A stretch of DNA of 64,000 nt from Rhizobium herbae (lineage in GTDB: Bacteria > Pseudomonadota > Alphaproteobacteria > Rhizobiales > Rhizobiaceae): contig NZ_JAEUAO010000003.1 of assembly GCF_019511375.1 (NCBI RefSeq), forward strand, positions 496,001-560,000, read 5' to 3'. This document shows, piece by piece, positions 23,983-32,209 of this stretch; position 1 is the stretch's first letter; every line of letters starts with the position of its first letter. The position numbers and the translations under genes were made by a program. The notes below the pieces were generated by a model. That model did not search any database. It saw only the letters and a list, made by a program, of their open reading frames with translations, and was not told the DNA's origin.

Positions 23983-25790
23983 GCAACGTGTTCTTGCAGA
24001 CATTTGGTAGGCTGCGCCTGCTCGACGCTGCAGGAGACGAGGCTAAGTATCCTCGTAAGGGACTGTTGCTGATTGCCTACCTCGCGACGAGCGCATCCGC
24101 TGAAATCAGCCGTGAGGAAGCTGCGGAATTTCTGTGGGGCAACGACCACCGAGCTGTTGCATTTACGAATCTCAGGAAGTTGATATCGCGTCTGAGGCCG
24201 CACGGTTCGTTGTTGACGTTTTCACCGACACATATTTCCCTCGATCGTAAACAACTCGTCTGCGACGCAGACGCCTTCGATGCGACACACCCAGCAGAAA
24301 CACCCTTGTCGTCTCTCGTCGATTTGATCAATCGGACGTTTCTTGCCGACACGAATGAAGCCGACGGTCTATCTGGTCGCTGGCTGAAGGAACAGCGTCA
24401 GAGGCAACTCGAGCTGATGCGTGCTCGGCTGCTTGAAATGTCGGCCAATACAGCGACCTCGGTGGAAGTCGCGGCGAGACGACAAGCAGCTTTTTACATC
24501 CTTGAACGCTTTCCGGACGACCAACTGGTGCGGAGCACCCTTTCGATCGGCTCGAAAATGGGTGCCTCCCCTCGCGTGGTGGAGGGGAAAAGCCAGTCTG
24601 CCGGTGCGATAGCGGTGGTCGGTACGGAACGCCCGTTCCAGTCGCCGAAGCAGCCACGGGTTGCGCTTCTGCCGCCAATTGGAGTTTACGCCTCACAACT
24701 GGATCTTCCCACGGCCAGTGCATTGATTGACGATGTCGCGATAGGCCTTTGTGCCTTGCGCGGCCTGTCGATCGTTGCGCCCTACACGGCAGAACGCATT
24801 CGAGCGAGCGACGACAAGCTCTTGCTCCTCGAAAGATACGACGTTTCCTATGTGGTCGATACGAAGTTGACGGGTGAAGGCCTCGTCGTTCAAATCATCT
24901 TCGTCCCCTCGGACAATGTGATCTACGCCGATCGCTTCGAAATCGCGCGCGGGCTTTTATCATCCCATCGAAAGGCGTTGGCTGAGATCGTCGCGGATCG
25001 AATTCTCGCCGAGCTAAAGCGCAACGAAAGCGCCCTCAGCGATTACGAATACCACCCTGACGCTTATCAGCGATATCTTTTCGGCGTGCAACAAATGAGC
25101 CGGCTTACCCTGCCATCGGTGCGCGGCGCCCGAAAGACATTCCGCGAGGCGCTGCAGCAGAACGCCAATTTCTCTCATGCATATAGCGGCCTTGCCAAAA
25201 CCTACTCGCTCGAATGGGTTCTCACTGCCCGTGGCGATCCTGAGTTGCTAAGGAAGGCGGAGGAAAGCGCCCGCTTTGCAATCGAGCGTAATCCTGAAAT
25301 CGCCTACGGTTTCAAGGAGCTTGGCGTGGCGAAACTGTACCTGGGCGAACTCGACGAAAGTCTGGATGCGCTTAGCCGGGCCGAGGAGTTGAGCCCACAT
25401 TATGCCGATGCGATCTACAGCTTCGCCGACTCGCTCATTCATGCTTCGCGCCCAAAAGACGGCCTGGAAAAAATCGACAAGGCCATCGCACTCAATCCGC
25501 TGGGACCCGATGAATATTTCTGGTGCGCTGCTGGCGCGAGTTACTTCGTCGGTGCGTTCGATAAAGCGATCTCCCGCATCCAGAGCATGTCTAACCAGCC
25601 GTCCGCCTACAGGCTGTTGGCTGCAAGCTGCGCAATGCTCGGCGACACCAAGCGTGCGCATCACTATCGCAGGAAGGACAAGGAGGCCAACCCTCAGTTC
25701 GATTTGCAGAAATGGCTCGCGGTCCTGCCGATCAGAGAGCCATGGCAGAAGGAAATGTATCGGGAAGGTCTCGTAAAAGCCGGATACTGA
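23979..25790 (+). CDS. SARP/BTAD-like activator with TolB-like and TPR regions
   Basis: A 603-residue protein. Residues about 1-100 look like the winged-helix DNA-binding part of SARP/DnrI-type activators (LQTFGRLRLLD, EISREEAAEFLWG, AFTNLRKLISRLR), followed by a BTAD-like helical part. Around residues 225-330 is a domain of the kind found in TolB-like/adenylate-cyclase-associated regulators (RVALLPPIGVYASQL, then YVVDTKLTGEGLVVQI). The C-terminal 250 residues are TPR-like helices (YSGLAKTYSLEW, KELGVAKLYLGELDESLDAL). The GTG start overlaps the XRE stop. It lies 25 bases before the candidate peptide gene, so it is likely its dedicated activator. Confidence 0.8.
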   Translation: MSNVFLQTFGRLRLLDAAGDEAKYPRKGLLLIAYLATSASAEISREEAAEFLWGNDHRAVAFTNLRKLISRLRPHGSLLTFSPTHISLDRKQLVCDADAFDATHPAETPLSSLVDLINRTFLADTNEADGLSGRWLKEQRQRQLELMRARLLEMSANTATSVEVAARRQAAFYILERFPDDQLVRSTLSIGSKMGASPRVVEGKSQSAGAIAVVGTERPFQSPKQPRVALLPPIGVYASQLDLPTASALIDDVAIGLCALRGLSIVAPYTAERIRASDDKLLLLERYDVSYVVDTKLTGEGLVVQIIFVPSDNVIYADRFEIARGLLSSHRKALAEIVADRILAELKRNESALSDYEYHPDAYQRYLFGVQQMSRLTLPSVRGARKTFREALQQNANFSHAYSGLAKTYSLEWVLTARGDPELLRKAEESARFAIERNPEIAYGFKELGVAKLYLGELDESLDALSRAEELSPHYADAIYSFADSLIHASRPKDGLEKIDKAIALNPLGPDEYFWCAAGASYFVGAFDKAISRIQSMSNQPSAYRLLAASCAMLGDTKRAHHYRRKDKEANPQFDLQKWLAVLPIREPWQKEMYREGLVKAGY

Positions 25791-25815
25791 AACCTCAACA
25801 AAGGAGAAAAATGGA

Positions 25816-26031
25816 ATGTCTAAGGTAGTCGTTATAGGATTTCCGGGAGATCCGACACTTTATGTTGCTGACATTGATGCTGGGACGGTCACTCCGCTCA
25901 ACACCGTTACCGGTGCTCTGGCCTCGGCCAACCAGCTTCGCGCGTCCGGCGGTGTGGTGGTCAAGGACGTCGACTTCGCAGTGGCCATCTCGTCTGCATC
26001 ATCGGTGTCGGCGGGACTTTTTGATACCTGA
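25816..26031 (+). CDS. Candidate RiPP precursor peptide (71 residues, Cys-free, Ser-rich C-terminus)
   Basis: A 71-residue peptide preceded by a strong AAGGAG site (25801-25806). Its TGA overlaps the ATG of the YcaO gene by one base, so it is translated directly ahead of it. The N-terminal 50 residues (starting MSKVVVIGFPGDP) would be the leader. The C-terminal 18 residues (FAVAISSASSVSAGLFDT) are Ser-rich and are the obvious core. No Cys occurs anywhere, which excludes thiazole formation. With YcaO and TfuA next to it, backbone thioamides, or oxazolines at Ser or Thr, are the chemically possible products. I recognise no known family; size, position and coupling are the whole argument for precursor status. 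Confidence 0.65.
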   Translation: MSKVVVIGFPGDPTLYVADIDAGTVTPLNTVTGALASANQLRASGGVVVKDVDFAVAISSASSVSAGLFDT

Positions 26032-27215
26032 TGCTGAGCAAATCGGGGTGGCGTGACAGGGTATGTAGCCCGGCGGAGACTTATCATCGTGTCTCAGGCC
26101 TCCTTTCGGATTTTGGCATCACGCGCGTGGCTCGGCACACAGATCTGGATCGTATAGGCATTCCCGTTTGGTGTGCGTACACACCCAATGCAAGATCGAT
26201 AGTCGTCGCCCAGGGAAAGGGCGTTACCGACGATGAAGCAAGGACATCAGCTGTAATGGAAGCGTTGGAGCGGGTCATCGCCTCGACGCCACACTGCGAC
26301 ACTCTTCAGGCAACGACGCACACGCTCAAGAGTGCCGGGAAGCGATTTCATAAACTTCCCAACCTCATTGCGCCCGGTCAAACGGTAGCCGGCGACGGTG
26401 AAAATGTCGATTGGGTAGCTGGCCGTGAGCTGATTTCCGGTGAAGAGATCCACGTACCGCTCGAAGCTGTAATGCTCGACCGGACGCTGGGCGATTGCAG
26501 ATACTGGCAATCATCCGATGGCTTGGCTTCGGGAAACACTGTGGAGGAGGCCACGTTCCACGGTCTGCACGAGCGGATCGAGCGGGACGCATATGTGCTT
26601 TGGCAGGTATCCAGGTTCGAGGCAAGGCGAGCGTCGTGCATTGACCCGCGATCTCTCGGCTGCGCCGATACAACGGCACTGGCTGCTCGTATCGAAACGG
26701 CAGGCCTGGTGTTGCGGTTGTTCGATATCACCAGCGATATTGGTGTCCCCTCCTTCACGGCTCTCGTCGCTCCTGGGGAGGTGCTCTCCGCTCGGCGGCC
26801 CCGTTTTGTCGATGTGAATTATGGAGCGGGAACGCATCCGTCAGTTCAAAAGGCTATCTCGCGCGCGATTACCGAAGCGGCACAATCTCGCATGACCTTT
26901 ATTAGCGGCGGCAGGGACGATATCTATCCTTCGGTCTATCGCCAACCACTGGCTGAGGAAACGCGCCATCTGTTGAGAGCGCATCCTGGCACTGTGTGTC
27001 GAGACGATTTCAAAAGCCAGGTGGGTGGCGGCCTCAAAGCGACCGTTGATGTCTTAAGGCGCATGGGGCTTGGACCAATCATCGCCGTGCCGCTTACTGA
27101 TCCTGCGTGGCCGTTTGCGGTGGTAAAAGTGCTTGCACCAGAGTTAGAGAATCCCGAAGGCGGCCGCGCACAGAGATTTGGCGCGCGTGCCCTGTCCAAA
27201 GGGTCGTTCGGATGA
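26031..27215 (+). CDS. YcaO-domain protein (peptide cyclodehydratase / thioamidation enzyme)
   Basis: A 394-residue ATP-dependent enzyme that activates peptide backbone amides by phosphorylation. The YcaO nucleotide-binding elements are present: SAVMEALER at about residues 73-81, GLASGNTVEEATFHGLHE with ERDA at 164-187, and ITEAAQSRMTFISGGRDD at 280-297. The C-terminus ends in RALSKGSFG without the Pro-rich PxPxP tail of azole-forming YcaOs, as in TfuA-associated members. It overlaps the peptide gene by one base and TfuA by four. No E1-like/ocin-ThiF partner is present. YcaO-TfuA pairs are known to make thioamides (thioviridamide-type peptides, archaeal McrA) and occur in trifolitoxin synthesis. 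Confidence 0.93.
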   Translation: MLSKSGWRDRVCSPAETYHRVSGLLSDFGITRVARHTDLDRIGIPVWCAYTPNARSIVVAQGKGVTDDEARTSAVMEALERVIASTPHCDTLQATTHTLKSAGKRFHKLPNLIAPGQTVAGDGENVDWVAGRELISGEEIHVPLEAVMLDRTLGDCRYWQSSDGLASGNTVEEATFHGLHERIERDAYVLWQVSRFEARRASCIDPRSLGCADTTALAARIETAGLVLRLFDITSDIGVPSFTALVAPGEVLSARRPRFVDVNYGAGTHPSVQKAISRAITEAAQSRMTFISGGRDDIYPSVYRQPLAEETRHLLRAHPGTVCRDDFKSQVGGGLKATVDVLRRMGLGPIIAVPLTDPAWPFAVVKVLAPELENPEGGRAQRFGARALSKGSFG

Positions 27216-27952
27216 AAATACTGTTTGTTGGCCCGACATTGCCCGATGCAGGCAAGCGCGCCGGTGATATCGTTGTCCGCGGTCCGGCTATCCAGGGGGA
27301 CGTCTTTCAAGCTGTGGAGGAAGGTGCCTCTGTCATCGGTATCGTTGACGGAGGCTTCGAATATACCGCTCCGGTCTGGCATAAGGAGATCCTGTATGCG
27401 CTCAGCGCTGGCGTTACGCTTCTCGGGGCAGCCAGCATGGGCGCATTGAGGGCTGCGGAATGCCATCTGTTCGGCATGATCGGTGTGGGCAAGATTTTCC
27501 AGGACTATAAAGACGGAAACCGCCAAGACGATTCGGATGTGGCCCAGCTCCATGGCCCGGCCGAACTCGGCTGGCTTTCCCTCAGCGAGCCCTTGGTGAA
27601 CGTTTCTGCAACGCTCGAGGCCCTGGTCGACAGGCAGGTCGTCAGTTGCAGCGAAGCCGACCGTCTCAACGCGATTGCCCGCTCAATCTTCTTCAAGGAT
27701 CGTACGTGGCGATCCGTGCTTGAGCGTTTAGATGGTATAGACGAGGAGAGAAGATCTTCCATTGTCGCGGCTCTTCGGCACCTGGCCGTCAATCAGAAGC
27801 GCGCCGATGCGATCGCGCTTCTGTCAGTGATGTCACGCCTCTCTGACATTCGGCCGACAGCCAAGCTGGAATGGCAATTCCAGCGAACAACCCTTTGGAA
27901 TGAAATGGTTAAACAACATTCCGTGGAACGCCGGCCCGGCAATCTATCTTGA
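27212..27952 (+). CDS. TfuA-like protein
   Basis: A 246-residue partner of YcaO. Diagnostic segments are VWHKEILYALSAGVTLLGAA and GAASMGALRAAE (about residues 72-83), followed by FGMIGVGKIF and a DDSDVAQLHGP stretch. TfuA proteins are linked to trifolitoxin production in Rhizobium and, in thioamide pathways, are thought to deliver sulfur (from thiocarboxylate or sulfide) to the YcaO reaction. The ATG at 27212 overlaps the YcaO stop (ATGA); the longer upstream frame is antisense-like read-through. It is the last gene of the operon. No exporter or immunity gene of recognisable type follows. Confidence 0.92.
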   Translation: MKILFVGPTLPDAGKRAGDIVVRGPAIQGDVFQAVEEGASVIGIVDGGFEYTAPVWHKEILYALSAGVTLLGAASMGALRAAECHLFGMIGVGKIFQDYKDGNRQDDSDVAQLHGPAELGWLSLSEPLVNVSATLEALVDRQVVSCSEADRLNAIARSIFFKDRTWRSVLERLDGIDEERRSSIVAALRHLAVNQKRADAIALLSVMSRLSDIRPTAKLEWQFQRTTLWNEMVKQHSVERRPGNLS

Positions 27953-27956
27953 AGTG

Positions 27957-27975
27957 TGTCACGCCTGTGTCACGC
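27957..27975. repeat. 11-bp-spaced direct repeat TGTCACGC
   Basis: TGTCACGC occurs at 27957-27964 and 27968-27975, one helical turn apart, right after the TfuA stop and about 60 bases ahead of a small gene. A further dyad (CGCAAC at 28006-28011, GTTGCG at 28018-28023) lies just before that gene's ribosome site. These may be binding sites of a regulator for the small gene. Confidence 0.4.
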
Positions 27976-28032
27976 GAAGTTTCCATCCGCTGTGTCTAGG
28001 ATCAACGCAACATTATCGTTGCGGAGCCAGAA

Positions 28033-28281
28033 ATGACGACCCATCAAACCACCATCCCGTTCTCGGAGCTGAAGGTGTCGGCGGAAGCCCAGATTGAAGA
28101 ATTCCATGCCATAGCCCGCCTTGTCGTTTTTGCCAGAGAAAGTGCCGTGCTTCTCGAGGCGGAGCAGACGGTCTATTGCCTCGACCTGGCACTTGAGCAG
28201 ATTGCTAAGGAACTGCGTCATCGCGCCGATGTTTCGCACGAAATCGCGTCCTATTTTAAGGAGGGGATCAAACGGCAATAG
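28033..28281 (+). CDS. Hypothetical 82-residue helical protein
   Basis: An 82-residue, mostly alpha-helical, slightly acidic protein (AQIEEFHAIARLVVFARESA, then LDLALEQIAKELRHRADV). GGAG precedes the ATG at a good distance. I do not recognise a family and see no membrane segment or signal peptide. It lies 80 bases after tfuA in the same direction, with small repeats between that may be its own promoter elements. It could be a self-protection or accessory protein of the peptide cluster, or an unrelated island gene; the sequence does not decide. Confidence 0.5.
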   Translation: MTTHQTTIPFSELKVSAEAQIEEFHAIARLVVFARESAVLLEAEQTVYCLDLALEQIAKELRHRADVSHEIASYFKEGIKRQ

Positions 28282-28473
28282 CTCCAAACCGTGGTCGAGA
28301 TCTTGCCGGACGGTCTGGCAGAGCGCTATCAAGAGAGTGGCTCGCTGACCGGACATCACTAGGTCTCGCAAGAGCCGTGGGATTGTTCCGAGCCCTCATC
28401 AGGAAGCGGCAACCCATGCGTCCGGCCGTCGTTATTTCGGGTTCAAGAACATGAAGGGCTGCGCCCTCGTGGA

Positions 28474-28599
28474 TCAGAACGGCAGCCGCGCATTCTCCTT
28501 AACCTCTTTCATGACGAAGAAGGTTCTTGTTTGGCGTACGCCAGGCAGAGCAATGAGTTTTTGGCCGTGCAGTTTGTTGAAATCCGCCAGCGGTTCGAT
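28474..28599 (-). pseudogene. Lrp/AsnC-family regulator, C-terminal fragment
   Basis: The last 41 codons of this minus-strand frame read LADFNKLHGQKLIALPGV then RQTRTFFVMKEVKENARLPF, the typical end of Lrp/AsnC regulators (ALPGV...TRTSFVLREVKxxxALP). Nothing upstream in any minus frame continues the family, so only the C-terminus of the ligand-binding domain survives. Confidence 0.6.
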
Positions 28600-28854
28600 G
28601 CCGCTTTCTGCGTCGGCTTTTCCGGCTCCGTGTGGGAAGCGCACAATCGCGGCCCAGGTCCCTTGATCAAAACATTTCTGGAAGACGGAAAACCCGTGGC
28701 GATCATCCCCGGCGAACGACTGGATATCGCTCCTGAGGGCGCAGGACCGGGCCTTCTCATTATCGAGGACAGCGATCAGTCGCCCGTTCTGGCGGCGCAC
28801 GCCCTCGTGAAGGTGGTGATCGAGCGCAGGGAACTTATGGCGAGATCGGCCTGA
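28600..28854 (+). other. Open frame of unknown origin, probably a gene remnant
   Basis: The plus frame ending at 28854 reads GPGPLIKTFLEDGKPVAIIP, then APGLL-like and DSDQSPVLAAHALVKVVIER segments that look like real coding sequence. It has no ATG start; upstream the frame is open to 28361 with only TTG/GTG/CTG codons and overlaps the Lrp fragment on the other strand. I cannot name the family. It is most likely the 3' part of a broken gene. Confidence 0.3.
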
Positions 28855-28969
28855 CCGTCCATCATTTGCGTGCCGCGCATGGGTCACATCCCCGCTTCTT
28901 GGCCGACATCGGTTGGGAATCCCGCGAGCTGTGTCCTCTCATGGTCATGCCCACTTTTTCACCTCCGCG

Positions 28970-29830
28970 ACTCTGATTTACGAGCTCTGGACGGCGGTCA
29001 AGCGGCGGCAGATGGAGGTCGAGAAGAGCTTTTCCCGGACAACAAGGAACCGGCTGAACAAGGCGCACCGGCGGCCGCAATACCTGCTGAGCGGCATCCT
29101 GGAATGCGCGCACTGCCTCGGTCCCTATGCGATCATGGCCAAGGACCGCTACGGCTGCACCAACGGGCAAAAGAAGTTGCCGATCGAACATCTCGGCGGA
29201 TCGTCTGCACCAACAACAAGACCATCAGCCGGTTTGAGCTGGAGGAGCGGATCATCGCAGCTGTGCCGGACAATCTTGGAGCGGACAATCTCGATAGAAT
29301 CAACCGCCACATCGCCTCAGCCGTAACACGCGGCCGGAGCGCGTGCCCGCGGAACCGCGGCTCCGCTCCGAGATCACACGACAAAGACAAAACAACGGGC
29401 CATCGGTGAGAAGATCGCCGACCGTCCAGGTAGCCGGCCACCCAGCGATCCCGGCGCTCGATCAGATGCTCGATGAACTGGAACAGCAGCGCTTGGCCCT
29501 GACCGGACGGCTGATCACTCTCCCGGCAACCTCCATCCCTGCGCCAATGCCGCCTCCCCTCAACGGCGGAATTCTGACGAGCGCGATCGCCGCGGTCAGG
29601 AACATGCTGGCCACGCGAGAGAACCCAGCGGATGAGGCCTGGATATCGATCGCCCGGCAGGTCATTCAGAAGGTGGTCATCGCGCCTTCGAAGGATGACA
29701 AATCGGCGGACCTGACGATCCACGGCCGGCTCGCCGCGATCCTGGCGGGGCAGGAAGCGTGGCGGGACGTCTCTCGTCACCTGCGTGAGGAACACTCAAC
29801 AGAGTTCGTCAGCAAGCTTGACGCCAGCAA
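28970..29830 (+). pseudogene. Large serine recombinase (resolvase/Pin superfamily), C-terminal part, frameshifted
   Basis: The zinc-ribbon domain of large serine recombinases is clear: LLSGILECAHCLGPYAIMAK and DRYGCTNGQKK. Coding then shifts frame at about 29180 (CTNNKTISRFELEERIIAAV) and again near 29340 (LDQMLDELEQQRLALTGRL, later LTIHGRLAAILAG), ending near 29830. Thus three frames are needed for one domain series, and the catalytic N-terminal domain is missing. It is a dead integrase-type gene at the right side of the accessory island. Confidence 0.75.
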
Positions 29831-30213
29831 GATCAAGACATTGGCGGAAAAAACAAAATTTCTTCTCCCGCTCTGCAAGGCGCTTCTTGCAGAGCGGAGA
29901 AGGAATGGATGTTGTTACAAATGTCGTGGGTTGCACAGAGGCTTGTACGAAATCTCACTTGTGCAGCGGCAAACCAGGCATTCTTGAGATAAGGCGATGT
30001 ATGGAACTCATAGCAATGGTATCGAGCCGGTCGACGAAGATCGTTGTGGAGTATTCTTATGAAGGTTCGTTCGGTGCGTTCTGGAAAACTGGGGATGGCA
30101 ACCGGTCTTCCAGATCGCTCCGGATCGATAAACGCCGAAAGCTCACAGCTAGGCGACAAAGCAAGGTTCATGTGGCACCATGAGCGGATCGACCGCGCGC
30201 TGGCAGGGACCTC
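29831..30213. other. Intergenic region, no gene seen
   Basis: Tail of the recombinase remnant and spacer up to the converging phosphatase gene. An inverted repeat CTCTGCAAG/CTTGCAGAG at 29871-29899 is a possible hairpin. No protein-coding frame is convincing. Confidence 0.45.
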
Positions 30214-31008
30214 TCAATCGGCATGGATTGCCAGCAGATCGGCGTAGACTGTCTGATTGCTCGCCAGCACCGGATGGCCCTGTAACAAGGCTTCACCCTC
30301 AGTTGGAAAGGCAAGATGAGTTCCACCGGCTTCTTTGACGAGGCAGTAGCCGGCCATGCAGTCCCAGGCACGCATGTGAGGCTCGTAGTAGCCAACAAGA
30401 CGACCCGCGGCCACATAGGCCAGCATCAAGGCACCGGAGCCATTGCGAATGAAATTCCCTCCCTTGCCGAGCAAGGCAGCAATGATCGCCCCTACCCGCT
30501 GCGGGGTGACATAGGTGTTGCAGCCGATGCCGGTCATCGCATTCTGCAAAGTTCGTGATTGATCGAGGCTGAGTGACTTGCCGTTAAGGCTCGCACCCAT
30601 GCCCGCAGCCGCGGCATAGAGCTCATCATCGCACGGCACGTTGATCATGCCGATCACCGGCACTCCGCGGTGCAGAACGGCAATCGACACACACCATGTA
30701 GCCATGCCATTGACGAAGGGCGCTGTTCCGTCAATCGGATCGACCACCCATGTAAATCCCGACTGACCTTCCTGATATCCGTATTCCTCACCGAGAAATC
30801 CGTCTGCGCCGAAAGTTTCCGCCACCCGCTGTCTAATGAACGTTTCAACGTTGCGGTCGGCAACGGATACGACATCCTGCAAATCCCGCTTCGTTTCGAT
30901 CACAAGCGTTTCACGCCGGTTGAAATAATCGAGCGCCATGGCACCCGCCTCCTGTGCAATCACATTGGCGAAGGCAAAGCGTGTATCGAGTCCCGTCTCT
31001 TGCGACAT
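30214..31008 (-). CDS. Inositol-monophosphatase-family phosphatase
   Basis: A 264-residue Mg-dependent, Li-sensitive-type phosphatase. The metal-binding motifs are present: GEEYG, then WVVDPIDGTAPFVNGMATW, and RAWDCMAGYCLVKEAGG near the C-terminus. Family members hydrolyse inositol-1-phosphate, histidinol-phosphate, fructose-1,6-bisphosphate or related sugar phosphates. It is transcribed in the same direction as, and 139 bases after, an AfuABC-like importer. That fits intracellular dephosphorylation of an imported sugar phosphate; this link is inference. Confidence 0.88.
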   Translation of the reverse strand: MSQETGLDTRFAFANVIAQEAGAMALDYFNRRETLVIETKRDLQDVVSVADRNVETFIRQRVAETFGADGFLGEEYGYQEGQSGFTWVVDPIDGTAPFVNGMATWCVSIAVLHRGVPVIGMINVPCDDELYAAAAGMGASLNGKSLSLDQSRTLQNAMTGIGCNTYVTPQRVGAIIAALLGKGGNFIRNGSGALMLAYVAAGRLVGYYEPHMRAWDCMAGYCLVKEAGGTHLAFPTEGEALLQGHPVLASNQTVYADLLAIHAD

Positions 31009-31147
31009 TATGCAGGTACTCCGTGTAAAGGTCTGGTCGTTAGCTTTTTAAGAGGTTGGCGGCCAGTCGGATAGCTGCCGGCGCACCAGGTGAGATCCGC
31101 CACCGACCAAGCGGCCGGGCAATCGAATTCTAATGTATGAGAGGCTC

Positions 31148-32209
31148 TCACGCGCTGATAAGGGCGATACCGCGGCTGCGGAAGCCGAGTGTTGCGTCGG
31201 ACGCGACCGGCAAAATGCGGTCAACGGCGTGGTCCACGATGAAGAGCGTGCCGACGTCGGTTTCGACCTCGTACTCGACATGATCTCCGAGATAGGCCGA
31301 GTGCAGGATACGGCCGGCTAGTCCCTGCCCACGGCCCTCGGAAACGGCGATGGCACCGGGCCGGACGGCAAGGCTTGCCGCACCCGGCGTCGCCCGCCCG
31401 GCTGGCACGCGATGCTTGAAACCACCAATACGGATTTCCGCATCGGCGCCGTCGATGCCGACCACCTCGCACGGGATGACATTCGCCTCCCCCATGAAAT
31501 CGGCGATGAAGGCTGAAGCGGGCGCTTCATAGAGATCGCGCGGGGCGCCGGACTGGGCGATTTCGCCATCCTTCATGACGATGATCCGATCCGAGACGGC
31601 AAGCGCCTCGTCCTGATCGTGGGTGACATAGACGGCCGTGAAGCCCAGACGCTGCTGGAGCTGGCGGATATCGGTGCGCACCTTGCGGCGCAGGCGCGCA
31701 TCGAGGTTGGAGAGCGGCTCATCGAGAAGCAGGACCTGCGGCTCCAGCACCAGCGCGCGGGCGACGGCAACGCGCTGCTGCTGGCCACCGGAGAGCTCGG
31801 CCGGAAGGCGATGGCCCATGCCGGCAAGGCCGACGAGCGCCAGCCCCTCTTCCGCCTTCTCGCGCGCTTCCTTGCGGCTGAGGCCGGAGGATTCCAGGCC
31901 ATAGGCGACATTGTCGCGCGCATTCATATGCGGAAACAGCGCATAGGATTGAAAGACCATCGAGACGTCGCGCTCGTTGGCCGGCAACATGGTGACGTCC
32001 TTGCCGCCGATCAGGATTTTTCCGGCCGAAGGATGTTCGAGGCCGGCAAGCATGCGCAGCGTCGTCGTCTTGCCGCAGCCGGAAGGGCCAAGCAGGGTGA
32101 CGAGCGTGCCGGGCTCGATGGTGAGCGACAGGTCGGCAATGGCGGTGAAGGCGCCGAACGTCTTGCGCACGTTCTGGAAGACGACGGAACCGGCTTTCTG
32201 GTTGATCAT
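31148..32209 (-). CDS. ABC transporter ATP-binding protein (AfuC/FbpC/PotA type)
   Basis: A 353-residue ATPase. Walker A is GPSGCGKTT (near residue 40), the signature is LSGGQQQR, Walker B LLLDEPLSNLDARLRR, and the switch His lies in YVTHDQDEA. A C-terminal TOBE domain follows (about residues 280-350), as in ferric and sugar-phosphate importers. Its start overlaps the stop of the fused permease gene by four bases. It forms one import complex with that permease and the AfuA-like binding protein. Confidence 0.9.
   Translation of the reverse strand: MINQKAGSVVFQNVRKTFGAFTAIADLSLTIEPGTLVTLLGPSGCGKTTTLRMLAGLEHPSAGKILIGGKDVTMLPANERDVSMVFQSYALFPHMNARDNVAYGLESSGLSRKEAREKAEEGLALVGLAGMGHRLPAELSGGQQQRVAVARALVLEPQVLLLDEPLSNLDARLRRKVRTDIRQLQQRLGFTAVYVTHDQDEALAVSDRIIVMKDGEIAQSGAPRDLYEAPASAFIADFMGEANVIPCEVVGIDGADAEIRIGGFKHRVPAGRATPGAASLAVRPGAIAVSEGRGQGLAGRILHSAYLGDHVEYEVETDVGTLFIVDHAVDRILPVASDATLGFRSRGIALISA

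Noticed and set aside
23548..27952. Interpretation as a phazolicin-type or microcin-B17-type azole cluster
   Set aside because: There is no E1-like or dehydrogenase partner and no Cys in the candidate peptide. TfuA points to thioamide or trifolitoxin-like chemistry instead.
28363..28600. Plus-strand coding sequence upstream of 28600
   Set aside because: The minus strand here shows a clear Lrp/AsnC C-terminus, and the plus frame has no ATG or ribosome site.
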